A DNA stretch of 29,307 nucleotides, taken from contig KN883789.1 in NCBI GenBank assembly GCA_000934455.1, positions 60,279-89,585 on the forward strand, given 5' to 3'. How positions within the stretch are numbered: position 1 is the stretch's first letter; every line of letters begins with the position of its first letter. The notes beneath the pieces were generated by a model that saw nothing but the letters and a program-made list of their open reading frames with translations, made no database searches and had not been told where the DNA came from. This stretch comes from Apostichopus parvimensis. Taxonomy: Eukaryota; Echinodermata; Holothuroidea; Aspidochirotida; Stichopodidae. This document shows, in pieces, positions 9,431-19,764 of this stretch. The position numbers were made by a program, and so were the translations under genes.

Positions 9431-10264
9431 AAGTTAGGACACTACTGGAAAGCCCTATTTTATTTTAGGTGTATCCATACTCAGGCCTGTTTTCAGTGCC
9501 TTTGTTGGGAAATATAGATCTTGTTAAACTACCTGGGGAAGACTTAACTCCTACAGATTGCTTTTTACCCATGGTGTTTTACAACCGAACACCAAGGAAG
9601 AAGCTAACCCCAGAAAAATCAGATGTACAGATATGAAAACCTGTAAACCTGGCTTAAAAGGATGTCTAAACCAGCTAAACACAGATAATATGATGGCCAG
9701 ATCAGAAATTGAGAATGTACAGTAATGAGTAATAAGTAAAAGGGGTATATGTAAGTACCATTGATAATATGTGGATGTAAAAGAGTGCCTTGAAATATTG
9801 GTCGTACTGCCAGTGAGAAAAAGTTTGCAAAGTGAACCCGAATTACAGATACGTGTGAGAGCAGAGTACGCAAATGTTTTTGGCTCTAGAGAGCTAGCTG
9901 ATCTGGAATTGTCCCCCAAATATATATATATATATAATTAGATTGTCAAACTTGCCAATGGGTGATTAATTTTGCAGAGGTATAATCTTGTCAGACAACG
10001 CATAGACATGGGCATTAAATAGGACCAACGAGAATATGATTATTAAAATTGTTGAGGAGTTGTCACAAACAGTCTGAGCCGTTTTACAATTTGTGACCTA
10101 TTTTTTTGGTCTCGATAAATTTGAAGGGTAATTCTAGTCATCGGTTTAAAGGGGACCCACACCCAGCTATCATCTGAAAGAGATCTTTGAGATGGATGGA
10201 AAACTCTCACAAGCATCTGAAAATGATGTTTGTTTGTTTGTTTGGGAGATACCATAGTTTAAAA
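9431..10264. other. Noncoding stretch
   Basis: Nothing recognisable apart from a (TA)n run at 9919-9937. The composition is ordinary for this window. Confidence 0.5.
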
Positions 10265-10528
10265 GTAGCGGAGTGTTAGCTCAGTGGTTAACGCCGGTGC
10301 CTTTCAATCATAAGGTCCCCAGTTCGAGTCACTCCAAGATGAATGTATGTCGTCCAGTTACAGAGTTGTTGAAAATTGACAATTCATAATCATGGACGTT
10401 AAATATGAATGTAAGAGAGACTGACTTCGGTCAGCTTGCGGCTTTGATAAGCCAATGAGACTTCTTTGCGAGTTCCTGCTTGCAGGAGGATCTAAAATTC
10501 ATACATACACATACATACATACAAAAGT
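10265..10528 (+). mobile_element. tRNA-derived SINE
   Basis: The head (10268 to about 10337) is tRNA-like. Box A is TAGCTCAGTGG (10277-10287) and box B is AGTTCGAGTCA (10321-10331), with normal A-to-B spacing. The end of the head, ACTCCAA, pairs with GCGGAGT at 5 of 7 positions, as a decayed acceptor stem would. A body of about 160 bp follows, containing a CCTGC-TTGCAGG hairpin near 10478-10490 and the GGCTTTGATAAGCCAATGAG block. It ends in an (ATAC)n tail at about 10499-10522. AAAAGT before the head (10261-10266) and after the tail (10523-10528) looks like a 6-bp target duplication. The partner LINE and named family are not determined. Confidence 0.8.
10277..10331 (+). promoter_or_regulatory. 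RNA polymerase III internal promoter (boxes A and B) of the SINE
   Basis: Box A fits the TRGYNNARNNGG consensus exactly. Box B differs from GGTTCGANTCC at two positions. Whether it is still active cannot be seen. Confidence 0.75.
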
Positions 10529-12420
10529 CTTGTGTGAGTCAGGGCTGTCATTTTGTAAAATGTTGACAGTTTTAACAATGAAAGCAGGACATGTTGAGAG
10601 TTTCAAAATGTTACATTATTCACCAATGGCAAATAAGCTTATTTCCATTACAGAGGGTAAACATCGTAATAATGAAAATTGTGTGAAGGAACGAAAAATT
10701 CTATGATATCTCTCAGATGGAATAAGATTTTTCTTCTGTGGTTGAGGAAGTTGTTACTGCCTGTTTTTATCTCTATCACATAGACCAATGATAATAATGG
10801 TTAGGTTTGCTTCTCCTTTAAGCCAAATGTTTGGTCTGTTGGTTAGCTAACTGATTGGAGAAATAAAATCACAAAATGTCTCTGAAAGTGTGTGAAGACT
10901 TTGTAGATCAAATCTTCTTGATAATTATCATAAAAACGTGTGGATAATTCATGATCAGTGCATTTGAAAGAGGGTGACACAGGTTGGTAAGAGTTAGACT
11001 GTTAAGCAAAAGTTCTTAAACAAAGTATGAAAGAATAATTAAAATACGGTTTTCATCGGGTTAAACCTTTGATAGAGATAATGTACTTTGATACGTGACC
11101 AATCTTTAATAGCCCATACGGCTAAATGCTTGCTTTATCACCAAGGTAACACTTTACATGAACACTCCGTGTCAGCTGTATGTCACGGTTAGGTCTACCA
11201 TAATCCTGTCCATCTATTTTGTGAAACGGATTGACACCAGGCAAGTAATTCAGCTGTTTGAGATGAAAGAATAAATGTTAAAATTATTTAAAAGAGAAAA
11301 AAGTGTAAAGACTGCACTTTTATCCATCTTGCAGTCAGTTTAAACATCAGATTCAACAAAAAATAACTTATAACAGCCATTTTCAATTTCAAATATCTAA
11401 TTAACCTATTTCTGGCCGGAAAAACATCGTTCATGTAATCTTCTTACCCAATTTCTGTGTTTCACTTCTCTTACTTGGCTATAGGAAGCAAAATTCTTGG
11501 CTGGTCATATTAGTATATATATATATACCTCAAAACCAACGAATATGTAATTTTTTTTTTTTGGTGATATATAGCGAAGCCTCTAATATGTGAATTCTTG
11601 AGGAGGTTTTTTTTTTCCCAAGGACACATAGGCTGCAAAATATTAATAAATCATTTCTGCAAAACTAGTTTGGGAGTTGTTTAGTGCACATCATACACTC
11701 TTCAACTCCCTGATGAGATTCGACGTCTTGTTTTGGAACAACATCATGAGATTCCCACGACCTAATCATGTCCGTAATAAGGATGTTTTTTTTTTTTTCC
11801 TTTTTTTTTTCCTTTTCTACTTTCATTCCCTACGTCTTCCAATGACTGACTAGATTAGAACCAATGTACAATGTGCAAAACAGAAAAATTATGAAAACTT
11901 GAAAGCATGTATCTTTCGATTAAAAGTCTGGTTGGATTATTACATAATCGGCTCCCTCTAGTAAGCATGTCAAGTTTAATGTGAACCCATTTATTCTCAG
12001 TTTTAATGTAGACAATTGTTCAAAAATTTATAATCAATTTTGATGAATCAAGAAGAGTTAATTGGAGGAGTAGATTTGTAGTGAGGTAGACTATACAGTG
12101 TTGCAAAATTGAACCCCCCCCCCTAAAAAAAGGGAATAAATGCAATGGAGATGTGACGAAGGAACAAAATATCTTGAGATATTAAAGTGGGATCTTGTGC
12201 AACATTGTGTGGACCTTGTGGGACCTCATGGCTCAGAGTGACCCAAAGGTGAGCTAATTATTCTATAAATATATATGTGAAGGTTTAATTTATTATATCC
12301 CTTCCTCCATATCTTTGGGATCATGTATCGTGAGATCACTTTAAGAATTCTGATCAGAAACTCGACAAGTCAAAATGGGTCAAATAATCGCTCCCTCTCG
12401 TCAAACTCTAGTGAACCTAA
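10529..12420. other. Noncoding, inferred intronic
   Basis: AT-rich with (TA)n at 11513-11528, poly-T or pyrimidine runs near 11552 and 11787-11815, and a C-run at 12113-12122. A pyrimidine-rich acceptor-like site ends near 11484 but is followed only by a weak donor-like GTATAT. Confidence 0.5.
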
Positions 12421-12451
12421 GGTATGAGAGTCTTGCCTCTTTTTTCTGCAG

Positions 12452-12697
12452 ACCCGTCAGAAACCCACCGGCAAAAGCGACAGTCAAAAAACTGTGTCAG
12501 TAACTAGGGGTAACAGCTTTCTGTTTTTTGTACATGAGCTACATCATGTTACCCAAAGGCACAAGGTTTCTGTGCAAGTAATATATATCAACCATTTCAA
12601 AATGTTGTCGAGTTGTGCCACTCTACAATTTGTTGTGGATGAATGCATGCCTGGTCTCAATCCATACCAAATGAAAATTAAACCTTGGGAAAGATGA
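12452..12697 (+). CDS. Candidate 3' exon, phase 0, unidentified gene
   Basis: A strong acceptor (TTGCCTCTTTTTTCTGCAG) ends at 12451. The frame beginning at its first base is open for 81 codons to TGA at 12695-12697. It starts TRQKPTGKSDSQKTVS, a hydrophilic lysine and serine-rich segment, then becomes more hydrophobic. An internal donor-like GTAACT at 12500 would instead give a 48-nt microexon (16 codons), and GTAATA near 12577 another end. All three options keep phase 0 at the start, compatible with the exon candidate at 8863-8961. The protein is not recognised. The first 16 codons are the more convincing part. Confidence 0.3.
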   Translation, partial: TRQKPTGKSDSQKTVSVTRGNSFLFFVHELHHVTQRHKVSVQVIYINHFKMLSSCATLQFVVDECMPGLNPYQMKIKPWER

Positions 12698-14136
12698 AGA
12701 AATGTTTGGATCTTCTCAGAGTTAGGAAAGTCTAGACAGAAACAACTGGTCTGTCACGCTCCAAAACCTGTCTTAATCTGCCTCCTCACTCTGATGCTTT
12801 TCTAAGAGTATTCACATCAAAGTAGCCCTCTTTTGCACATTGTCTGCAGATGGGGGTTGGGGAGGGGGGAGACATAATCTCTGCAAGTTTCTGGATCTTA
12901 AAAGCTTCCATATTCTGATGAAAACTGCTGATTGGTCAACTGTTTTCTTAGAGAGTTCATGATTAGATTCGGTATCTTCCATTCCTGCAATACAGCAAAG
13001 ATTTTCATAGTGAATATTTGCTGCCCTCTATAATAACAACAACAATAACAACCACCTTCACTATATATATGTAAGGTAGAGCCCACAACGAGCTCTTTAC
13101 TTTCCTTTATGTTCTATCCTCGTAGAGCGTTCAGGGATGTCGCCATATCTGAATTTTAATTCTATAAGTCATTCAGACCTGACAAAATTATGAAGTATGA
13201 ATTTGCCAGTATTTTCGTTCTGCACAAATTTTTGAGAAAACTACGGTTTAATTTCGGGTCATAACGTTTTGATGTATCACTAAGAAGGAGTCATATGTGT
13301 GTGTGTGTAAGTGTGTTTGTTCGTTTGTTTTCCGTTTGTCTGTTTGTGTGTGCGTAAGCTTGAAAAAAGTACAGTTTCATCTATATGTGCGTAATGCACA
13401 CTTTTTATACAATTTTATATTTGTAACCAATATAATGTAAAAAAATGTCTCAACATATTCTTGTGCTGCTATCATTGCATTTGGTAGGTGTACCTCCCTA
13501 GTACTATAGTGTGTCCAATCGGTGGTGTGATCTCTCTATTAATCAGTTCACATATATATTCAAGTTTTGTATCGAAGGGATAAATTGTACTTGTTGTATG
13601 TACTAACCAGGGTCACAACATTTAACTTTAGTGTGATAGGCTAGCATAAACCTAGTCTGTCTATGATATATTAAAACAGTTTTTACGATTATAGATCGAG
13701 GCTGACAGTGCTAATTGGATCGTTAAAACTTTATTTAGTCGAGTTAAAATATTATATCCAATGTAGCATTTCATTTAGTCATTCCAAGATGAAAGACTGG
13801 CAGAATAAAGATGGTCAGAAATTTTTTAAATTTTATTAATCAGTTTGCATTCAGACAAAAAGTGTATGTAGTTATGGTAACAAAACCTTATGTCAAAGAG
13901 TATAATGATGGTTTTATGATGTCATAATTAGTGCATGGATATTTCTCAGACTGTTGTCAGGAACTAACAGAGCAGAGAATTTTAAAAGTAGCATTTTTAA
14001 CATTAACAAGAAAACTATACTTTTTTTGTTCTATCTAGAAAAACTTGTACCTTATTTCAGGGGCATTTTGGAATGGGATTCAGTTAACTATTTCCTTTAA
14101 ATTTGGTCGGGTTTAATACGTGCAGTTTGGTTTTGT
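12698..14136. other. Noncoding stretch
   Basis: AT-rich, with a GT-rich microsatellite (13296-13360) of TG and TTTG units. No gene recognised; the minus-strand frame at 12898-13086 is considered accidental. Confidence 0.55.
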
Positions 14137-14219
14137 GTGATAACGGAACAAGAATCTACAAAATGGTTGTCATTTATACTAATATTGCAGTGTTTATTGT
14201 AGATTCTTGTTAAGTATCA
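14137..14219. ncRNA. Long hairpin, microRNA-precursor-like
   Basis: AACAAGAATCTACAA (14147-14161) is the perfect reverse complement of TTGTAGATTCTTGTT (14197-14211), a 15-bp stem around a 35-nt loop. Pairing resumes outside a GG/AA 2x2 internal loop: TGATA(A)C at 14138-14144 pairs with GTATCA at 14214-14219 with one bulged A. The total of about 83 nt, with roughly 21 paired positions and an internal loop, is in the size range of an animal pre-miRNA, although the terminal loop is large. No known miRNA seed is recognised. It could equally be the remnant of a small inverted-repeat transposon. The transcribed strand cannot be told. Confidence 0.35.
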
Positions 14220-14779
14220 TCAGTATGATAGTTATAGTAATTTTAATAACAGACAAATAAATCAAAATGTTGGTAACATCTCGTGACTATTTAATGAAGA
14301 AAAGTTTATGAAGCAATTGATAGAAAATTTATTTTTAACGAAAGGAAGTGAGTCTTATATGAGATAGATAGATGTGTTGTGCCCCCGTTCTGATTTCTCT
14401 CTGACAGATCTGAAATTTGAACTTTTTTGGAAGGGAGGTGGTGGTGATAAAGATTAAAAGTGTAAAATTTGGAAATTAGTAACTCTTAAAAAGACTTCAT
14501 TTTCGTAAGTAAAAGTTTACAAGTCAATGATGTCTGGGACTTTGTTGTAGTTTGTCTGTAACCTGTGACAGTATTATTTCATAGTCCATAACTGTTTAAT
14601 CTGAAAGGTTGTGAAATGTATTATCACATGACTTTACAACACAGCTTACCAGAACCTGGTCACTGGTAAATTATCACACCGACACACTCATGTCTGGACA
14701 TTTCAGCCCCCTTTGGGATGCCACCTATAGGGAAGGTGAGGGAGGGGGGGTGGTCATCCCATGGAATACTATCACAATC
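14220..14779. other. Noncoding stretch with a small stem-loop
   Basis: GGGATGCCACC (14715-14725) and GGTGGTCATCCC (14749-14760) form a near-perfect inverted repeat around a purine and G-rich loop. Otherwise no feature is seen. Confidence 0.5.
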
Positions 14780-14912
14780 TTGCTCACAAACAACTGTATT
14801 TACAACTTACCTCGCAGGTCTTAATGACACAACATAGTGATCCAGGCAAGAACCAAACCTGCAATTCTTAGATTGCAAGCCCATTGCCTTAACCAAGTAA
14901 ACCACATGTATA
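14780..14912 (-). mobile_element. Relic of a second tRNA-derived SINE, minus strand
   Basis: Read on the minus strand, the sequence gives TTTACTTGGTTAAGGC (box A-like, around 14886-14901), an anticodon-arm-like GGGCTTGCAATCTAAG, and GCAGGTTTGGTTCTTGCC (box B-like, around 14844-14861). Then follows CACTATGTTGTGTCATTAAG, resembling the common SINE body motif that follows tRNA heads in many animal SINEs. Boxes A and B are mutated from consensus, so it is a decayed copy. It is a different family from the SINE at 10265. Limits of the 3' body are uncertain. Confidence 0.6.
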
Positions 14913-15136
14913 TACCATCTGGTCTCACATTATCTTTGTTTTTACTTGAACTGGGAGTTCCATCAGCCATAAAAAACGGGGGTCATTTCTTAAAAGCATT
15001 TAAATCGGCAGTCTTACAGCCAAGGTTTTTTTTTTTTTTTTAATTATTAAAGAAGAATGTTGATTTCTACTGTGCGCAATACAGAGTATATATCGACAAG
15101 CAAAGTAATTACAACCACTACCAATGAAAGCATGTA

Positions 15137-15160
15137 TTAATTAATTAATTAATTAATTAA
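15137..15160. repeat. (TTAA)6 microsatellite
   Basis: Six uninterrupted TTAA units. Confidence 0.9.
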
Positions 15161-15427
15161 AGAAAAATTACCATGTGCACCTGATCAAAGACTGTTTTAT
15201 GAATAAATCATTTTAATCTTTCTTTTTCATTTTAAGAAAAATTGTTTGTAATGTGTCAAGAAAGAGGGAGCTGTTGCTTGCAATGATTCTTTAAAATTTT
15301 ATACTGAAATGAAGTTGCGTCGCATGGCGTTGAATGCTACATTTTTCTTAACGTTTTCACAATGAGTTTTACAGTTTCATTCAATTTTGCATGATACATA
15401 AGGTATGCTGTCATATACTTCTGCAGT

Positions 15428-15482
15428 TAGGGTAGGGGATGGAAGAGGGGAGGGGGGCAAGGAGGTAGGCAAGGGGGAGGAA
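15428..15482 (+). repeat. G-rich purine tract, quadruplex-prone
   Basis: G-runs of 3 to 6 (GGGTAGGGG, GAGGGGAGGGGGG, AAGGGGGAGG) on the plus strand. One loop is about 8 nt, so the canonical rule is only nearly met. Confidence 0.6.
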
Positions 15483-18062
15483 GAAGCATAAATGGAAAGG
15501 GTTCAGTCAGTTTGGTTGTTTTCAAGTTAAAGAACTTTCTGTTGGTTTCTTTGTATTACCTCATTCAAATATGTAGCAGTAGACGAATGGTTCATTGAAC
15601 CAGCCCCCCCCATGTTGATGTGCCCCCCCCAAAGAGTTTGGTTCCAACATTAAGAGCCAAAATATTCTAAAATTGTTGGGTCTTTTAAGCTTCTTTCTTT
15701 CTATAGATATTTTCTATCTTCTTTGTTTGTGATTCATCATAGAAGATTCAAATCTGGTAAATTGTTTTTTTTTTTGGTTTATTCTATTTTATTTTATTTT
15801 AATTTTGTTTCATTAGGTTGACAAACATATGGATAGGTAAACACTTTATTATTTTTAAAATATGGATAGGTTTTTTTTATTTTTTGTAATATGGTTTTTG
15901 TCGGTAGAGCACACTGAGTCATATCAGGCTTAGCACTTTATATCTATGAATGTATCAAAGTGGAAAAGTACCAAGTACTCAAAAATTGATCATAAATTAT
16001 ATGAATATTTCTAAATACCCATCAAATGTGTTGAAAGCTTTCAAACATATATACGAACGTACTAGGATATGTCATGTGTACGTGCACCCACGTGTATCCA
16101 TTGAAGTATCCCCAGCATATATGTGTGCTTCTTTTCATTGATCTCTGAAGTACTCCTGTGTCTCTATAAAACTAATAAATCGTGAATACATCAAAAAAAA
16201 ATTGGGGATGAACTAACTATTGGTGATGATATATAACTCATTTGATAAAAAAAAAATGGGAAAAAAAGGACTTTCAAATTTTTATTTAAAAGTTGGTAAA
16301 TGTTACCTTGTTAGCTATATGTAGGGCTATAGCCAATCTTAAGACATTGGTTCAGAAGTTGTGGTGTTATCATTATAAGATGGGGGGGGGGAGGTTATGA
16401 AGATTTCATAACATCAGGTATCAACTTTGTGCTCATTAATACTTTAATTTTAGGTTTTAATTATGTCCCTTTGCCATGTTAATCAACCAATTGCTTTTAT
16501 TCTTGCTTTTTTTTCACAAAAAATTACAAATACCACAAAAATTACATTCACTCCAACCGACGAATTTTACCGACAAACGAAATCTTTCTAACATTGAAAA
16601 ACAAATGCAAATATGGTGTCCAAGATTGTTGCGTCTCTCAGTCTCAGAGATGGAGAGAATAGTTGTCATCATTTTATATGCAAGAGAAAAATTTTAGTAA
16701 TGTCACTAATGCAACACCAAAACTTAAAGTTTGGTACGATATACACTTGTGATAATGTGGCGATACCTTAGAACTATTCACAACCGACTTAAATTATGAC
16801 ACAGAGAAAGCGACTTGACCTCTTTTAAAAGGTCACCAGTATCGGTCAAATATTAATAAACGTCCTTAAAAATTGCTAAACGTTTACTAAAGTAACCTTG
16901 GGAGGGGATCTGACCCTTCCAAGTAATTCCAAGATATGAGGAATGTTCAGTTATTCAATTAAAACTCTGCTCTGTGGAAGATCAATGTTAAGTTTGAAGC
17001 ATAGGTGATCATAATATGACTTTTCTAGCATATTCTAGCATATTTGGGAGCAATAGTGATGACCTTCCAAATATTACAGGGAAGCAAGAGCTGTACACAC
17101 GCATGTAGACCTGCAAAGAATTAACAACGATTGTCCTTTTTACTAATTAAGTGATGGTTTGTCTACAAAAAACAAGCAACAACAACGATGAGTATATCCA
17201 CTTCAACCGATTAAAACAAAATATTAAACGTTTAGACCAGTGCTGCACGTTTCTGTCCTTACAATGCATGCAACGTGCTATTTTATTTAAATTGTTCATT
17301 TGCAATCTCTTAGAATATGGTACCCTGTTTTTGTTCTTTTCTTGCTTTTGTATTGCTTCTGTTTTAATTTTCTGACATTTCTGTACCTTTCTGTGATGAC
17401 TCTTTGATCAATCATGTGAGGCTCCTGCATCTGCTAGACCCTCCCCCCTTCACTCCCCCTCCCCCCCAGAGTATTAAAATCTTACATGTATCCCACATAT
17501 ATTGCAGGTTGGTCGTAATTTCCCTACTAACATTTCCCATCATGCATCAATGATTATCTGCCTCTTGATTTATTCATAAATTATTTGCTTTATTTTATAT
17601 TTGGTAAGACTAGCTACCTGCACACGCACACACACAGACAAAAAGTTATGGTCGTGTTTATACTCTGTGCTCTATAGGATATATAAATTAACCAGGTGGG
17701 GTTAACTTGTTTCCTTTATGTTTACAAAGTCCCTGTTGTGGATGTTATATAATACAGTTGATATTATAGAACTTGGTAACCCTAATGTAATCCCATAAGC
17801 CTATAAGGCAAACCTCTCATCTCTTGCTGGAAATGTAAACCTTCTATTTCTAATTAGTTGTTACCCCCCCCCCTCCTCCAATGCCTTTTTTGTCTAGTTT
17901 TTTATTTATTTTTATTATTTATGCAACCGCAGCTAAATACATCTAGATTTCCTTTACATTACCTGCCTTAACTTCTGTTCCCATAATAACTATATTCTCC
18001 CATTTCCATATCATATTATCAATCATAGCTTGTCATGGCCAGTCGAGGATAATTTCCTAGTG

Positions 18063-18240
18063 CTAATACCACTCTGTACTCCCCTCCCTTATTATGTTTC
18101 AAAGCATTCGTACTGACAGTATGAACAGTTTCTTTACCTCTCTCCGATTCTAACTCTAATACCACTATATACTGTCATCTATTATCATGCTCTCAAAGCA
18201 CTCATACTGACAGTATAAACAGTTCCTTACCATGATCTGA
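18063..18240 (+). repeat. Two-copy tandem repeat, period 93 bp
   Basis: Unit 1 (18063-18155) and unit 2 (18156-18240) both start CTAATACCACT. They share CAAAGCA-TC, ACTGACAGTAT and AACAGTT-CTTACC in the same order, with divergence elsewhere. Each unit contains a near-palindrome, CATACTGACAGTATG-like. Confidence 0.75.
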
Positions 18241-18249
18241 TAGAAACAT

Positions 18250-18287
18250 GATGTTCATACTGTTCAAACTGACAGTATGAGTGTTCT
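18250..18287 (-). repeat. Inverted partial third copy of the CATACTG repeat
   Basis: TCATACTGTTCAAACTGACAGTATGAGTG region. Read on the minus strand it gives CACTCATACTGTCAG and GAACAGTATGAAC, resembling the core of units 1 and 2 in opposite orientation. TCATACTG and CAGTATGA also form an 8-bp inverted repeat within it. Confidence 0.6.
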
Positions 18288-18290
18288 GAA

Positions 18291-18780
18291 GCAGGACATT
18301 ACAGTTACAGTAAAGAAAAAATTTCAGTTTTGTACATCCGTATTAAGAACGATATTTACACATCAAAAAATGATTATTGTTTTGTTTTGTAGCAATGATT
18401 TTTATAAATGTGTTTTTTTTCACAACATGATTTTAATTGCATATAGTCACATAGCTTATAATGATTTTCTAGTTTAGTAAAATCCTTTGATATAAAACCA
18501 GTTGAGACAGAATTAAAAAAGAAAAAAATTATATAATTTTTTTTAAGAAAACAAATGCATGGACAATCCATAAGGGCTTGGATAGTGATTTATTCATTTA
18601 AGCAATTTGTTTTTAGCAATATTTCAAGGCAGCACATAGTAGAGATGTTACCGTAAACTGTTTTTAATTTTTATTTTATTTTTTGGTAATTTTGCAGTTT
18701 AAATGGCAATGAAACTTGACATAAAAAAGACATGTATTTGAACATAGAACATCACAGCTTGTAGTTTTGCCAACGGTTGT
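18291..18780. other. AT-rich noncoding stretch
   Basis: Contains an AT palindrome AAAAAATTATATAATTTTTT near 18523-18542 and little else. Confidence 0.55.
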
Positions 18781-19377
18781 GGGGGCGGGAATAAGAATAT
18801 TACTCAAATCTCCAATCCCTCCAGACGGCCATGTCTATGGTCGATAACTCCAGGCAGCATCATGCGATGAAACACCCATTCCGTGATAGCGGTAAAACTA
18901 TTGTACGGGAGTTTTAAAATGTCTGTGCAACCTTCACACTTGTGCTGATAGGTCAGTGGGTATTGATTCTGACCTCAGGCTACATCCCTGTAACGGCCTT
19001 CTCTTTCTACTGAATTAACATATTAATAGACAAATCTCTTCCATTATCAGCGGCATACAGCGGGTCATTGGAAGCTTAAATGTAATCCTAGTCCGCATCA
19101 AACGGCTACAATCAATCGGAACGATACAGCATGTAGTTAGAAAAGTTGCCTGCAAATTTCTGCTAGTCTTCGATCAGTTACGGTCATTTGGTATTTTAAG
19201 TTTTTGTAGCATTCCAGATGAGTGAAGCCGCCAGACAAAATTTCGGTGAAAACTGTAGAACAAAATAATACATCAGTGCTACCTTTTTACAGGAGTTAAC
19301 TTTATTAATATTTAGTAATGGCTTCTTTAAAGCGTGGTATTATTTTCTGATGGTGGTTTCCTCTTTAAATCTCCCTC

Positions 19378-19560
19378 CTACAATTCTCTCTGGAGAATGT
19401 AGCAAAAGTTGTAGCGATTTTCATCGTTACAACTCAATTCTTTACTGGAATAATCCCGTTCTTGGTTCCGTGTGCTTGGAATACTGCCAAATGTAACAAG
19501 GAAGCAAATGTTAAGAAATAATGATACTGTGACATTCGTTCTTTTCTGCATGGTAGGCAT
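19378..19560 (-). CDS. Candidate small secreted peptide or signal-peptide exon
   Basis: A 60-codon frame on the minus strand, with an in-frame TAA shortly upstream of the first ATG. Met4 has the better start context (ACCATGC). The N-terminus has the classical tripartite signal-peptide form: basic QKRT (5-8), hydrophobic core VSLFLNICFLVTFG (12-25), then SIPS as a plausible cleavage zone. The rest is hydrophilic, with Cys44 and Cys53 in SCNDENRYNFCY. It may be a complete short secreted peptide, or the first exon of a longer one (donor-like GTAAAG after codon 38). Upstream on the same strand lie GGTATAAC and an RFX-like site. No family is recognised, and chance remains a real possibility for 60 codons. 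Confidence 0.28.
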   Translation of the reverse strand: MPTMQKRTNVTVSLFLNICFLVTFGSIPSTRNQERDYSSKELSCNDENRYNFCYILQREL

Positions 19561-19750
19561 TAATAATCCTTGTTATACCCTGTTTAATTCATTTCATTGA
19601 TACAAATCTTGCTGCCTCTCATTAATGTTGTCATCGATCGTAGGGAGGATGCCATCGAAAGGGAGACTTCTCTATCAAATAAGAAAATGTAACCGTTGGA
19701 CGAAGAATATTCTATTTCCACATAGACATAGATCTAGCAGAAGTGTTGCT

Positions 19751-19764
19751 GTTACCATGGTAAT
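19751..19764. promoter_or_regulatory. RFX X-box-like palindrome
   Basis: GTTACCATGGTAAT matches the palindromic RFX half-site pair GTTACC-AT-GGTAAC at 13 of 14 positions. It lies 190 bp upstream of the minus-strand start at 19560. RFX factors bind such X-boxes, notably upstream of ciliary genes. Function here is inferred from the match only. Confidence 0.4.

Larger units (their letters stand above)
8962..12451 (+). other. Inferred intron between the two + strand exon candidates
   Basis: 3,490 bp starting GTGAGT and ending in CTTTTTTCTGCAG. It contains a SINE (10265-10528), a CpG-rich patch (9110-9390), TA microsatellites near 9919 and 11513 and poly-T runs. The frame at 9551-9919 on the minus strand (122 codons) is unrecognised. 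The intron is only as good as the two exon calls. Confidence 0.3.
14913..18062. other. Noncoding stretch with simple repeats
   Basis: Contains (TTAA)6 at 15137-15160, a purine and G-rich tract at 15428-15482, C-runs at 15604-15636 and 17440-17468, a G-run near 16382, and poly-T runs near 15025 and 15765. Candidate acceptors near 16452 and 17507 are followed by unconvincing frames. No gene recognised in about 3.1 kb. Confidence 0.6.

Noticed and set aside
9551..9919. 122-codon minus-strand frame
   Set aside because: Leu, Ser and Ile-rich translation with no recognised motif. It could be a relic of a repeat, but nothing in it supports a family and no splice or start context stands out.
11655..11765. 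LFNSLPDEIR-like translation resembling a LINE C-terminus
   Set aside because: Only a short run resembles the LWNxLPxxIR motif. No other landmarks flank it and the frame ends quickly.
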